Positions 1 through 6,222 of a stretch of 10,460 nt of DNA are shown here, piece after piece (positions within the stretch are counted from its first letter, which is position 1; each line of letters begins with the position of its first letter). The stretch lies in the NCBI GenBank assembly GCA_026770575.1, contig MU657608.1, positions 27,367 through 37,826 on the forward strand, written 5' to 3'. The notes beneath the pieces are model-generated. The model made no database searches. It was not told where the DNA came from and saw only the letters and a list, made by a program, of their open reading frames with translations. The translations under genes and the position numbers were made by a program. Origin of the DNA: Pelagophyceae sp. CCMP2097. Its lineage: Eukaryota; Sar; Pelagophyceae.

Positions 1-88
1 AAACGTGCGGGCTGGCCCTGCGGGTCCAAGGCGCGTCGATAGAGCCCTTCCGCGCCTCATTCCAACGAGAAACGACCGAGATCCTTGA

Positions 89-128
89 CCCCCCCCCCTA
101 AGGCACCCTAAGGCACCCTAAGACACCC
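89..128. repeat. C10 run plus CCCTAAGGCA tandem repeat
   Basis: A run of ten C (89-98) leads into two full 10-nt units (TA AGGCACCC order, 99-118) and a third degenerate one (AGACACCC, 121-128). Each unit contains CCCTAA, the complement of the TTAGGG telomere unit known from many eukaryotes, followed by GGCA. With only about three units this is a microsatellite, not a telomere. The rest of bases 1-140 shows no gene. Confidence 0.7.
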
Positions 129-214
129 GTCGAAACCACAAATGCAGGGTCAGTTCAATGAGGCGGTAAGGTTTATTGTGTGGCCAAGACTCGTGTCCTC
201 GAGGGTAGGCCTAC

Positions 215-235
215 TCGACGCGTGTCGTGGACGAG
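215..235 (+). repeat. 21-nt dispersed repeat, copy A
   Basis: This 21-nt string, beginning TCGACGCGTGTCG and ending GGACGAG, occurs again with no mismatch at 10178-10198 in the same orientation. Its first half is a near-palindrome (CGAC, GCGT, GTCG). The flanks of the two copies do not match. A 21-nt exact match within 10 kb is unlikely by chance even at high GC, so this is probably a copy of a genome-wide element or a shared regulatory motif. Its role is unknown. Confidence 0.7.
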
Positions 236-330
236 TCCAAGAAGTACGAGGGCCCTTGAGGGTGGCGTCGGTCCTTCGCGCCGCGGAGCCTCTCCGGAGC
301 GGGCGCGCGGGAGCCTCCCCAGCCCGGCGG

Positions 331-434
331 CCCTCTGAAGCTCGCAGGCCCGCCCCTCGGCAGCCTCGCAGACCCGGCCCTCGGCAGCCTCGCAGACCTT
401 CGACGGCCGCTGGCGGCCCTCGGCAGCCTCGCAG
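331..434. repeat. Four-copy array of an 18-nt unit
   Basis: CCCTCGGCAGCCTCGCAG occurs exactly at 354-371, 378-395 and 417-434, with a diverged copy (CCCTCTGAAGCTCGCAG) at 331-347. Start-to-start spacing is 23, 24 and 39 nt, and the last spacing holds a 15-nt insertion. The units stay in phase as codons, reading as an Arg/Pro-rich repeat on the plus strand and CEAAEGR-like on the minus strand. Frames are open on both strands and none resembles a known protein, so I call it a minisatellite, not a gene. Confidence 0.75.
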
Positions 435-479
435 GCTATCGCCGGCCATCCGGCGCGGCGACGGCGTTTGCGCGCGAGC

Positions 480-1945
480 ATGGTGCAGACGCTGCGGGGC
501 GACGCGTCGTTCGACGTCTGGCGGACCAAGCAGCGCTCTGCGCGCGGCGGCGTCCTTGCTATTCGCCGCCGAAACGGCGGCGCAACGTGCAAAGGGATGC
601 GGCCTCTGTAACACCGAGTCTGGAGAAGCACCGTGCAAAGCTTGCACTCCACGCGCGCCCTGTAGACGCTCGAGCGCCGCGCCGTCAAGGACCACGGCTA
701 CGCGCGGCGGATCCGCGTGGACCGGCTGACGTCGCTCGGCCGCGCCGAGGTGGCGGCGCAGATCCGCGAGGAACGGAGCATGGCCAAACAGGAATGCGGC
801 TACGCGCGCCGCCGCGTCCCACGTCGCAGGGGCGGCGCCGACCGACGACTGCGCCGCCTCGACGGCGTCTCTATAGGGGCGTGCGGCGCATCGAGCAGAG
901 GTCCACGCGCGCCGCGCCGAGCAGGTCGTGCCGTCAAAAGCAGCGTCTGCCGCTCAGACGTCGCCGCCTCGCGCGGACAACGTCCGTTCTTCGGCCGCGC
1001 GGCGAGGCGCGGTCCTCTAGGGCCGTGCACGCATCGCCGCAGAGGCACAGCCGTGTCTACGTGCGGAGCGACCCCTGCACCGGGGGCTACGAGGTCCGTC
1101 GCGAGACGCAAGGCGGGCGTCGTTCGCCCTGAGGGCGCCGCGCCAGGTCGTCGCGGTGGACCTGCGGCCGCGCGCGCTGGCGCCGCTGGCGCCGCAGCCG
1201 CGGCTGGCGCTGGACGCACGGCCGCCGGACCGCGCGCGCGAGGCGGCGCTCGCGGAGAGGCATAGCGGCATCCTCAAGGAGAGCCAGCGCCTCTTTTCAA
1301 AGTGGCAGCCGCTCGAGCCCGCCGTCTCGGAGGCGGCATCGCACGCGACCGCAGCCAACGACGCTGAGGCGACCCGGCGGCCCGGCGCGGAGCTCGTCGC
1401 GCCGAGGGGCATCAAGTCGCCGTGCGTTTCCCGCGAAACGCCGCCGATGTGGAAATGGCTTTTCCCCGTCGTGGTCGGGGGTCGTGCCGCCGTTTCGGGC
1501 GCGCAGACGCGTGCCGTAGGGCGCCAAAGTTCGCCCGACGAGGGCCGGCGCTCGCCGAGCTGGAGATCCACCGGCGCCTCGACCGAGCCGCCGAGGCGGC
1601 CAAGAGCCGCGAGGAGATGCAGCAGGCGCGCGTCCAGCGGAAGCGTGCGTCCGATTCCCCGCACTTCCGCGTCCGCACGACCGTCGCGGTTAGGCGCCGA
1701 GGTGCTCGCGGTGATGGGAGACCTCGACCGTTTCGACGCGCGGCGCAGGGACGAGCCCGCCGCGCCGGCCGGCGACGCGCCCGCCGGCGACGCGCTCACG
1801 TGCCTCAGCGGCATCGTCTACACCGCGCTCGCGGCGAAGCGCCTTTCGCGCCTACCGGGCCGGCCGGGCCACCGCCGCCTCGCGGGATCCGCGTCGGCCG
1901 CCGGATAAGTTCGATACCCGAGGAGTCGTCTTCAGGCAGGGGCCT
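480..1945 (+). pseudogene. Probable upstream part of a frameshifted gene
   Basis: No family is recognised, but protein-like stretches with varied composition hop between the three plus frames. An ATG at 480 opens 43 codons beginning MVQTLRGDASFDVWR and ends at TAA (609-611). LEKHRAKLALHARPV (about 620-665) then shifts frame straight into a stretch containing VKDHGYARRIRVDRL and EVAAQIREERSMA (669 to about 790). Later pieces are LAERHSGILKESQRLFSKW (about 1240-1305), LAELEIHRRLDRAAEAAK (about 1550-1605), EVLAVMGDLDRF (about 1700-1735) and DKFDTRGVVFRQG (about 1904-1942). Several shifts are adjacent, leaving no room for introns, which elsewhere in the window are at least 40 nt. It runs without a gap into the broken SLR segment, so I infer one decayed gene. 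The alternative is chance open frames in GC-rich DNA, which is why confidence is moderate. Confidence 0.4.
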
Positions 1946-1949
1946 TGCT

Positions 1950-2394
1950 CTGCAGCGGGCCCGTGCGGCGGCCGAGCCGTTTGCCTCTTTGCATCTCCGC
2001 CGAAAACGCTTTTTCCGGCTCGCGACGGCATGTTACGAGAATGGCCAAGGCGTCAAGATCGACTTCAAGGCCGCCGCGCGCAGTGGTACCGGCGCGCAGC
2101 CGAGCAAGGGCATCCTTTCGCTCAATCCAACCTCGGCTCGCTGATCTTGAACGGCAGGGGCGTGGCGCAGTCGTTCGACAAAGCTGTGCGGTGGTACCGG
2201 CTCGCCGCTGCGCAGGGTGTTCCACGAGCGCTCTACAACCTCGGCATGTGTCACGAAGACGGCAGGACTACGACGCGGCGCTGCGCCTCTACAAGCGCGC
2301 GGCGGCCAAGGCGTGCGTCGGCGCCGCGGCAGAAGTCGCCAAGGTCGAGGCGTACCGCCATACCTCGCGTCGCGCTCCGACCAACCTGACGTGA
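1950..2394 (+). pseudogene. Sel1-like repeat (SLR) protein fragment, two frameshifts
   Basis: Three abutting reading frames together spell Sel1-like repeats, helical TPR-like units with consensus LG..Y..G.GV..D...A..WY..AA that serve as protein-interaction scaffolds. Frame one holds LATACYENGQGVKIDFKAAA (to about 2079). Frame two holds WYRRAAEQGHPFAQSNLGS, then LNGRGVAQSFDKAVRWYRLAA and YNLGMCHEDG (2084-2263). Frame three holds DYDAALRLYKRAAAKA and runs to TGA at 2392-2394. The first break, near 2080, fits the loss of one base. The second, near 2262, falls where the usual GV.. linker is missing, suggesting a deletion of about 13 nt. The breaks leave no space for introns. Neighbouring genes read cleanly over kilobases, which argues against a generally poor sequence, although local sequencing errors would give the same picture. 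Confidence 0.7.
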
Positions 2395-2548
2395 TCGTCG
2401 AGCGTGGCTTCTTTGAAAGTCACCGATGGTGCCGACCGGCCCCACAAGGCCGGCACACCCTCCTCCCGCCCATCGACCGGCCACCGACTGCCTCGAATCT
2501 CGACCCTCGCTGGTCATCTCTACCCCCGGGCGCCGAGAACCCCCTGGG

Positions 2549-2556
2549 ATATAAAC
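2549..2556 (+). promoter_or_regulatory. TATA-like element
   Basis: ATATAAAC stands out in otherwise GC-rich DNA about 240 nt before the first candidate ATG (2795) of the Kelch locus. Its position and strand would fit a core promoter, but no start-site evidence is available. Confidence 0.25.
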
Positions 2557-2754
2557 TCTTCTGGCCGCAGACGACTTCGAGCGCAGCTCACCACCGGTCG
2601 CTGATGCTCTCGTCAGATGTCGGTCTCGTGGCCATCGCGCGGGTGCCGAAACTTCGCTGAAACACTCGGTGATCACTCGGCCGGTCCCGGCCAATCGTAC
2701 GTGTCCAGTGAGCAGCGTGTGTGCTTCGACGGGCAGTGACGGACGAGGCGGGGT

Positions 2755-2780
2755 CGCCGGCCGCCCTTCGCCGGCCGGCG
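2755..2780. repeat. 8-bp inverted repeat with 10-nt loop
   Basis: CGCCGGCC (2755-2762) pairs perfectly with GGCCGGCG (2773-2780). It lies 15 nt before the ATG at 2795. In a transcript it would be a very stable GC hairpin. Such motifs also arise by chance in DNA this rich in GC. Confidence 0.5.
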
Positions 2781-2794
2781 GCAGTTGCGCGAGC

Positions 2795-3019
2795 ATGCGG
2801 TCGCTGCGGGCCTACCCCGGCCTGCTGCGCGCGGCGGCCGCGCGGCCGGCGCCGCCGCGCGCCGCGCGCCGCGCGCTGGGGACGTACGTCTCCGGGAACT
2901 GGCACATCTCGGCGCGGCCGACGCCGCCGAATAAACGTGCGCGCGGGCCGGGTGGCGCGATGGCGATCGGCCCGCGTCGCTGTCGGAACCCCGTCGCAGC
3001 GAGGATGCGGGGGCACTGC
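2795..3019 (+). other. Candidate 5' exon of the Kelch gene
   Basis: An ATG at 2795 opens a frame that starts MRSLRAYPGLLRAAAARP, contains YVSGNWHISARPTP, and is free of Asp and Glu, as in mitochondrial presequences. GTATAG at 3020 could be a donor. Splicing to the acceptor ending at 3085 removes 66 nt and keeps the Kelch frame (phase 0). GTCGCA at 2993 is a second in-phase donor. A Glu/Asp-free frame is also expected by chance in GC-rich DNA, so this is only a candidate. Confidence 0.25.
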
Positions 3020-3085
3020 GTATAGAGGCGGCAAAACTAGCGGCGCCTCGCGGCTTTATCCTTTGTTGGACGCCTTGTTGCCTAG

Positions 3086-4219
3086 GCTGCGGCGACGCCG
3101 CGCGCGCTGGACAAGAAGAAACTCGCTTTAAAATTGAAGTTTGAGCAGCCCCCTCGGCGACACGTCGTCTTCGAGGCCGGCGTCGGCGTCGAGGACGAAG
3201 TCAACGCCGAGTCGAAATTCCGCGAGGGGCCCCAAATGCGCGAGCGGCGGTCGTGGTGCCAGGCCGTGACGACGACGGGCCGCGGAGGGGCCGTCGCAGG
3301 CCGAGTCCTCGTCCTCGGCGGCTATTCGCGCGAGTCGCACCCGTTTTGCGAGATCCTCGACCCGGCAAAGGCGGTGATGGACTTTCGCGAGGGCCACGGC
3401 GGTATGGACTTTCGCGATGGGCCCAACCTGCTCATCGGGCGCAGCGGGTGCCCCACAGTGGCCATTGACTCGCACCGGTCCCTCATCGTCGGCGGCATCG
3501 ACGTCGGGGCCACTTATCTCCAAGATACGGACGTGTTGGATCTCGCCTTGCTGACGTCGACGGAGGGCCCCGCCATGCGATTGCCCCGCGCGTTCCCGGC
3601 GTGCGCCAACGTCGGCGGCCTTCGCGTTCTAGTCGCCGGCGGTATCAACCGCGACGCCCCCCTGGCTTCGACGGAGATGATCAGCTTCGCGGGCAACGAG
3701 TGGACCGTCGAGCCGGGGCCCGAGATGCGCGGGCCGCGCTACGGCGCAACCGCGTTTAGAATGGACGAGCACCGCGTCCTCGTCTGCGGCGGCTACAACG
3801 GCGTGGATAACCTCAATACGACGGAGATCCTCGACCTGCGATCCATGGAGTTTGCCCCCGGGCCAAGCATGAGCCTGCCGCGCGCCTACTGCGCGGCGGT
3901 GGCCATCGACGACGGGCGCTTCCTCGTCATCGGCGGCCGCGACACGAAGAAAACAAAGACAAACACGACTGAAGTCTTCTCTGTCGCCGACGGAAAGTTC
4001 TACGACGGGCCGGCAATGCGCACGCGCCGCAGCGGCTGCGCCGCGATTCGCCTCGACACGGTTGGCGGCCTCCAGCGCATCTTCATCATGGGCGGCGCGA
4101 ATAAGAATCGCCTTTCTACGACGGAGCTCCTCGACGTCGACGACATCGGCGACGTCGGCAAGCAAATCGGCGACATCGCCGAGCCCGAGGGAGACGGAAT
4201 AACGCAAAAGGCTCTGTAA
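3086..4219 (+). CDS. Kelch-repeat beta-propeller protein
   Basis: Six Kelch motifs are visible, each with a hydrophobic strand ending in a Gly-Gly pair (at 3317, 3491, 3638, 3788, 3932 and 4091), then TTE/STE, then a GP.M..PR or GP.M..RR stretch before the next blade. Spacing between pairs is 48-58 residues, as in Kelch repeats, so this should fold as a six-bladed propeller. Such propellers usually bind other proteins; no BTB, F-box or other partner domain is seen, so the partner is unknown. The N-terminal strand (FREGPQMRERRS) probably closes the ring with the last blade (LSTTELLD).

The start is unresolved. The first in-frame ATG is 3236 (327 residues), but the frame is open back to 3086, directly after a good splice acceptor (TTGTTGCCTAG, ending 3085). 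The stretch ALDKKKLALKLKFEQPP there looks coding, so an upstream exon is likely. The stop is TAA at 4217-4219. The tail after the last blade is acidic (DVDDIGDVG). The first blade carries an internal 9-residue duplication. The gene converges on the FAD synthase gene. Confidence 0.85.
   Translation, partial: AAATPRALDKKKLALKLKFEQPPRRHVVFEAGVGVEDEVNAESKFREGPQMRERRSWCQAVTTTGRGGAVAGRVLVLGGYSRESHPFCEILDPAKAVMDFREGHGGMDFRDGPNLLIGRSGCPTVAIDSHRSLIVGGIDVGATYLQDTDVLDLALLTSTEGPAMRLPRAFPACANVGGLRVLVAGGINRDAPLASTEMISFAGNEWTVEPGPEMRGPRYGATAFRMDEHRVLVCGGYNGVDNLNTTEILDLRSMEFAPGPSMSLPRAYCAAVAIDDGRFLVIGGRDTKKTKTNTTEVFSVADGKFYDGPAMRTRRSGCAAIRLDTVGGLQRIFIMGGANKNRLSTTELLDVDDIGDVGKQIGDIAEPEGDGITQKAL
3377..3417 (+). 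repeat. In-frame 27-nt duplication in Kelch blade 1
   Basis: ATGGACTTTCGCGA occurs at 3377-3390 and again at 3404-3417. The 27-nt period equals nine codons (MDFREGHGG, then MDFRDGPNL). It explains why blade 1 to blade 2 spans 58 residues whereas blade 2 to blade 3 spans 49. Confidence 0.85.
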
Positions 4220-4250
4220 TCACCCGATTTTCGTCCAGCCTTTCTCCGCA

Positions 4251-4348
4251 GCTCGCCTCGAGCGGCGCTCGCCTCGAGCGTGGTCGCGACTCTGCGACCA
4301 CCGTCACGACTGCGACGGTCCGCGTCTCCCAACCAGAACGGGAGACGC
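4251..4348. repeat. Cluster of adjacent hairpins after the Kelch stop codon
   Basis: A 14-nt direct repeat (GCTCGCCTCGAGCG, 4251-4264 and 4267-4280) includes a 6-bp stem, 4266-4271 with 4275-4280. Next come a 7-bp stem (TGGTCGC 4281-4287 with GCGACCA 4294-4300), a 6-bp stem (ACCGTC 4300-4305 with GACGGT 4314-4319) and a 9-bp stem (GCGTCTCCC 4322-4330 with GGGAGACGC 4340-4348). All pairings are perfect. The cluster starts 31 nt after the Kelch stop, so in the transcript it would lie in the 3' untranslated region. A role in 3'-end formation or in separating the convergent transcripts is possible but unproven. Confidence 0.7.
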
Positions 4349-4399
4349 CGAGTTGCGACGACTATAATGGGCGCACTTGGGACGCGCACCTCCAAACCC

Positions 4400-4425
4400 G
4401 CACCTCCGAAGGGCGCCCGAGGTGC
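4400..4425. repeat. 7-bp inverted repeat in the convergent intergenic region
   Basis: GCACCTC (4400-4406) pairs with GAGGTGC (4419-4425), and the loop contains the palindrome GGGCGCCC. Its left arm overlaps a 9-nt direct repeat, CGCACCTCC, at 4385-4393 and 4399-4407. Confidence 0.55.
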
Positions 4426-4468
4426 AGAGGTCCGCCCGAAACGGGTGCCGAGACGGGGGCTTTGAAGC

Positions 4469-4480
4469 CGAGCATGCTCG
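4469..4480. repeat. Perfect 12-bp palindrome
   Basis: CGAGCATGCTCG is its own reverse complement. Just upstream GGCTT and AAGCC (4458-4469) form a 5-bp stem, and downstream GTGCC and GGCAC (4494-4508) form another. This continues the hairpin-rich character of the gap between the convergent genes. Confidence 0.6.
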
Positions 4481-4587
4481 CATATGTTTGGCAGTGCCCG
4501 AGTGGCACGGGGAGCCCCGCCTTGACAGGCGTCGGTGCGGCGTCTGGTCGGAGCGCATGGAGAGCGCGCTCCGGCGAAAACGCACTC

Positions 4588-4607
4588 CGGCGACCTTTGG
4601 GTCGCCG
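4588..4607 (-). repeat. 8-bp hairpin with TTTG loop, downstream of the FAD synthase stop
   Basis: CGGCGACC (4588-4595) and GGTCGCCG (4600-4607) form a tight perfect stem-loop about 115 nt past the FAD synthase stop, on the 3' side of that transcript. It has no U tract, so it is not a bacterial-style terminator. The rest of 4220-4721 holds no credible gene and no clear polyadenylation signal. Confidence 0.55.
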
Positions 4608-4721
4608 CTCGCTCGAAAGAGCCCCGGGCTGGCTCAGTCCTTGGCCTTTGACCTGGGGGCGCCGGAGGTCCGCCTCAGGCGCGTCCCGGGTTTCAAAAGT
4701 CGACGGCTTCAAAAGGCTTCC

Positions 4722-6025
4722 TCACGTGCGGCCGGCGCGCTCCATGGACCAGTCCTCGAGCTCGTAGGCGGGGCGGTAGCCGCCGTCGGCGAGGCGGAGC
4801 CTGCGGGGATGCGGGTGAGCCGCGGCGGAGCCAAGACGACGGGGCGCGTATAGCGCACTCCGGGTTCGGGCGCGTCGTCGCCTGCGTGCCGAGCGAGGTG
4901 TAGCCGTCGTCGTAGAGCGCGCAGTACGGGATGCCAAACCTGCGGCGGTCGCCGTCCGCGAGACGCGTGGGAAACGGCTTCAGAAAAGAGCGCGACTCAC
5001 ATGCGCAAAAATTTCCACACGTCGCCGTACGTCCAGTCGAGGATCGGGTTGACGCGCATAAACGGCGGCATCCAATCTAAAAAGGCAGGCGTCAGGAGTC
5101 GGAATTGTCGCCCCCCCCCGGCGAGGGTGGGCGCCGCATCGCGCTCGACGAAGGCTCGAAGCGCTGCTGGTTGCCGCAGTTCGGGTCGCCTGCAAAGGTG
5201 GCGGTTCGTCCGAGTAAACTTTCCAGTCGGGCGTTTTGGACGACTGCAAATGGATCCACGTCGAGGCATCGGGCGTACCGGCTCGCGTGCCTAGTTTGCG
5301 CTATTGAACTTTGGTCCTTGGCGGCGGATGGCTCACCGAGCACGAAGCCGAGGGGACGGGGCTTTGCGCGTTCGCAGAGCTCGACGAGGCCGTCGACGAA
5401 GCCGACCTGTTTGGCGTCTGGGTCTCGTTTGGCTTTGCGGGCGGCGGGTTTACCTCTGTCTTGATCGTCTCGACGACGAACTCGCGGTTGTCCGGCCCAG
5501 CAATGTCGTCAAAGCTAGACTTGACAAAAGTCCGCATCTCGTCAAAGTCGTCCGTGGCGTCAAAGTAGACGAGGCGCGGCAGCAGAGCTGCGTCGCCCTC
5601 GGCCGCGGAGACGGCGGCGCGGAGGAGGTGGAGCACGACGACCGCGTCTTTGCCTCCGTTGTATGAAGCGTAGACGCAGTCCGTGCCAAAGAGGCGCAGC
5701 GCGCTCCCTGAAACGCCAAAGTCGAGAACCCCTCCAAACGGTCCCGCGCTCGACGAATCGGACCGCATGGCATCATTCACAGGTCCCCGCGGGTGGTCTC
5801 ACCGAGGACTTCGAGGGCTGCGAGGATCTTGGGCCGGAGTTCTTCGTCGTCGCAGTCGACGAACGCGGCGTGGAGCGCGGCGGCGTTTCGCCAGTCGCAC
5901 ATGGCGGCGCCGGCGGGCTGAGCGGCGCAGTGCGGCGCGGCGGCGCGCACCGCCGTCGACGACAGCGCCGCGGTGACGCGCGACAGCGCCGCGGTGAAGC
6001 CGAGGACCAGGAACACGGATCTCAT
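4722..6025 (-). CDS. FAD synthase (FMN adenylyltransferase), seven exons
   Basis: Catalyses ATP + FMN to FAD + diphosphate, the last step of FAD synthesis. It belongs to the eukaryotic PAPS-reductase-like family (yeast FAD1, C-terminal half of human FLAD1). Inferred exons on the minus strand are 6025-5803, 5707-5454, 5406-5337, 5290-5150, 5076-5001, 4939-4841 and 4800-4722. All phases agree and give 313 residues, close to yeast FAD1.

Family marks are the pyrophosphate loop SYNGGKD (89-95), YFDATDDFDEM, VLGTR (to 185), FMRVNPILDWTYGDVWKFL (235-253), IPYCALYDDGYTSLG (258-272), YRPAYELED and the C-terminal ERAGRT. Introns are 95, 47, 46, 73, 61 and 40 nt, with donors such as GTGAGA, GTAAAC, GTGAGC and GTGAGT. 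The fourth intron (donor GTCGAG at 5149) and the sixth (donor GTCGTC at 4840) have weak donors and are less sure.

The N-terminus (MRSVFLVLGFTAALSRVTA) looks like a signal sequence, and a second in-frame ATG at 5902 (Met42) would remove it. Spacing to the upstream DysF gene is 197 nt. Confidence 0.9.
5077..5219 (-). other. FAD synthase intron 4 region, donor unresolved
   Basis: The acceptor is clear: CTGAC branch-like sequence, then a T run, then TAG ending at 5077. The only GT donor that keeps frame is 5149 (GTCGAG), which leaves about 25 Ala/Ser/Pro-rich residues between TPDW and WMPPFMRVNP that I do not expect in this family. Removing everything from 5219 (GTTTAC) gives a family-like junction but is one base out of frame unless the intron ends in TA. 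A C9 run lies inside the intron (5111-5119). Confidence 0.5.
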
Positions 6026-6222
6026 GCCTGCATCCGCCGACGCGAGACGCCGACGACTCGACGAGCGTGGTGTGAACAGCTTTGCGCAAGAGTACACGAA
6101 AAGGGCGGTTTTCCGCGATTCCCGGACGGAACGACCTTCGGGCCCGGGCGGCCGGCGCGTGGTCCGTCGGCGGGTCCCTCGGTTCCGAGTGGGGGTGGGG
6201 CGCCTCGGTTCCTTTGTGGATT
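6026..6222 (-). promoter_or_regulatory. Gap between DysF stop and FAD synthase start
   Basis: These 197 nt must contain both the 3' end of the DysF transcript and the promoter or leader of the FAD synthase gene. No TATA box or polyadenylation signal is evident. A small stem (GCGG, TTTT, CCGC at 6105-6116) is the only structure seen. The frame stays open through it by composition, not because of coding. Confidence 0.4.

Larger units (their letters stand above)
2395..2794. other. Non-coding stretch between SLR pseudogene and Kelch locus
   Basis: I see no convincing gene here; the open frames are Arg/Pro/Ala-rich shadows. It holds a TATA-like string and an inverted repeat, both listed separately. 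It is the natural place for the Kelch gene's promoter. Confidence 0.5.

Noticed and set aside
331..434. Repeat array considered as CRISPR
   Set aside because: Spacers are 5-21 nt and similar to one another, the unit is 18 nt and GC-rich, and no cas-like gene is present in what is a eukaryotic window.
142..729. 195-residue plus-strand frame and two overlapping minus-strand frames
   Set aside because: All three are driven by the 18-nt repeat array and GC bias; no conserved motif was seen on either strand.
1905..1925. GTTCGATACC, resembling a tRNA T-loop
   Set aside because: No matching acceptor, D or anticodon arms could be found around it.
2588..3034. 148-residue minus-strand frame
   Set aside because: Arg-rich low-complexity reading of a GC-rich stretch with no motif.
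4588..4607. Hairpin considered as an intrinsic terminator
   Set aside because: It has no following U tract on either strand, and the neighbouring genes are eukaryotic.
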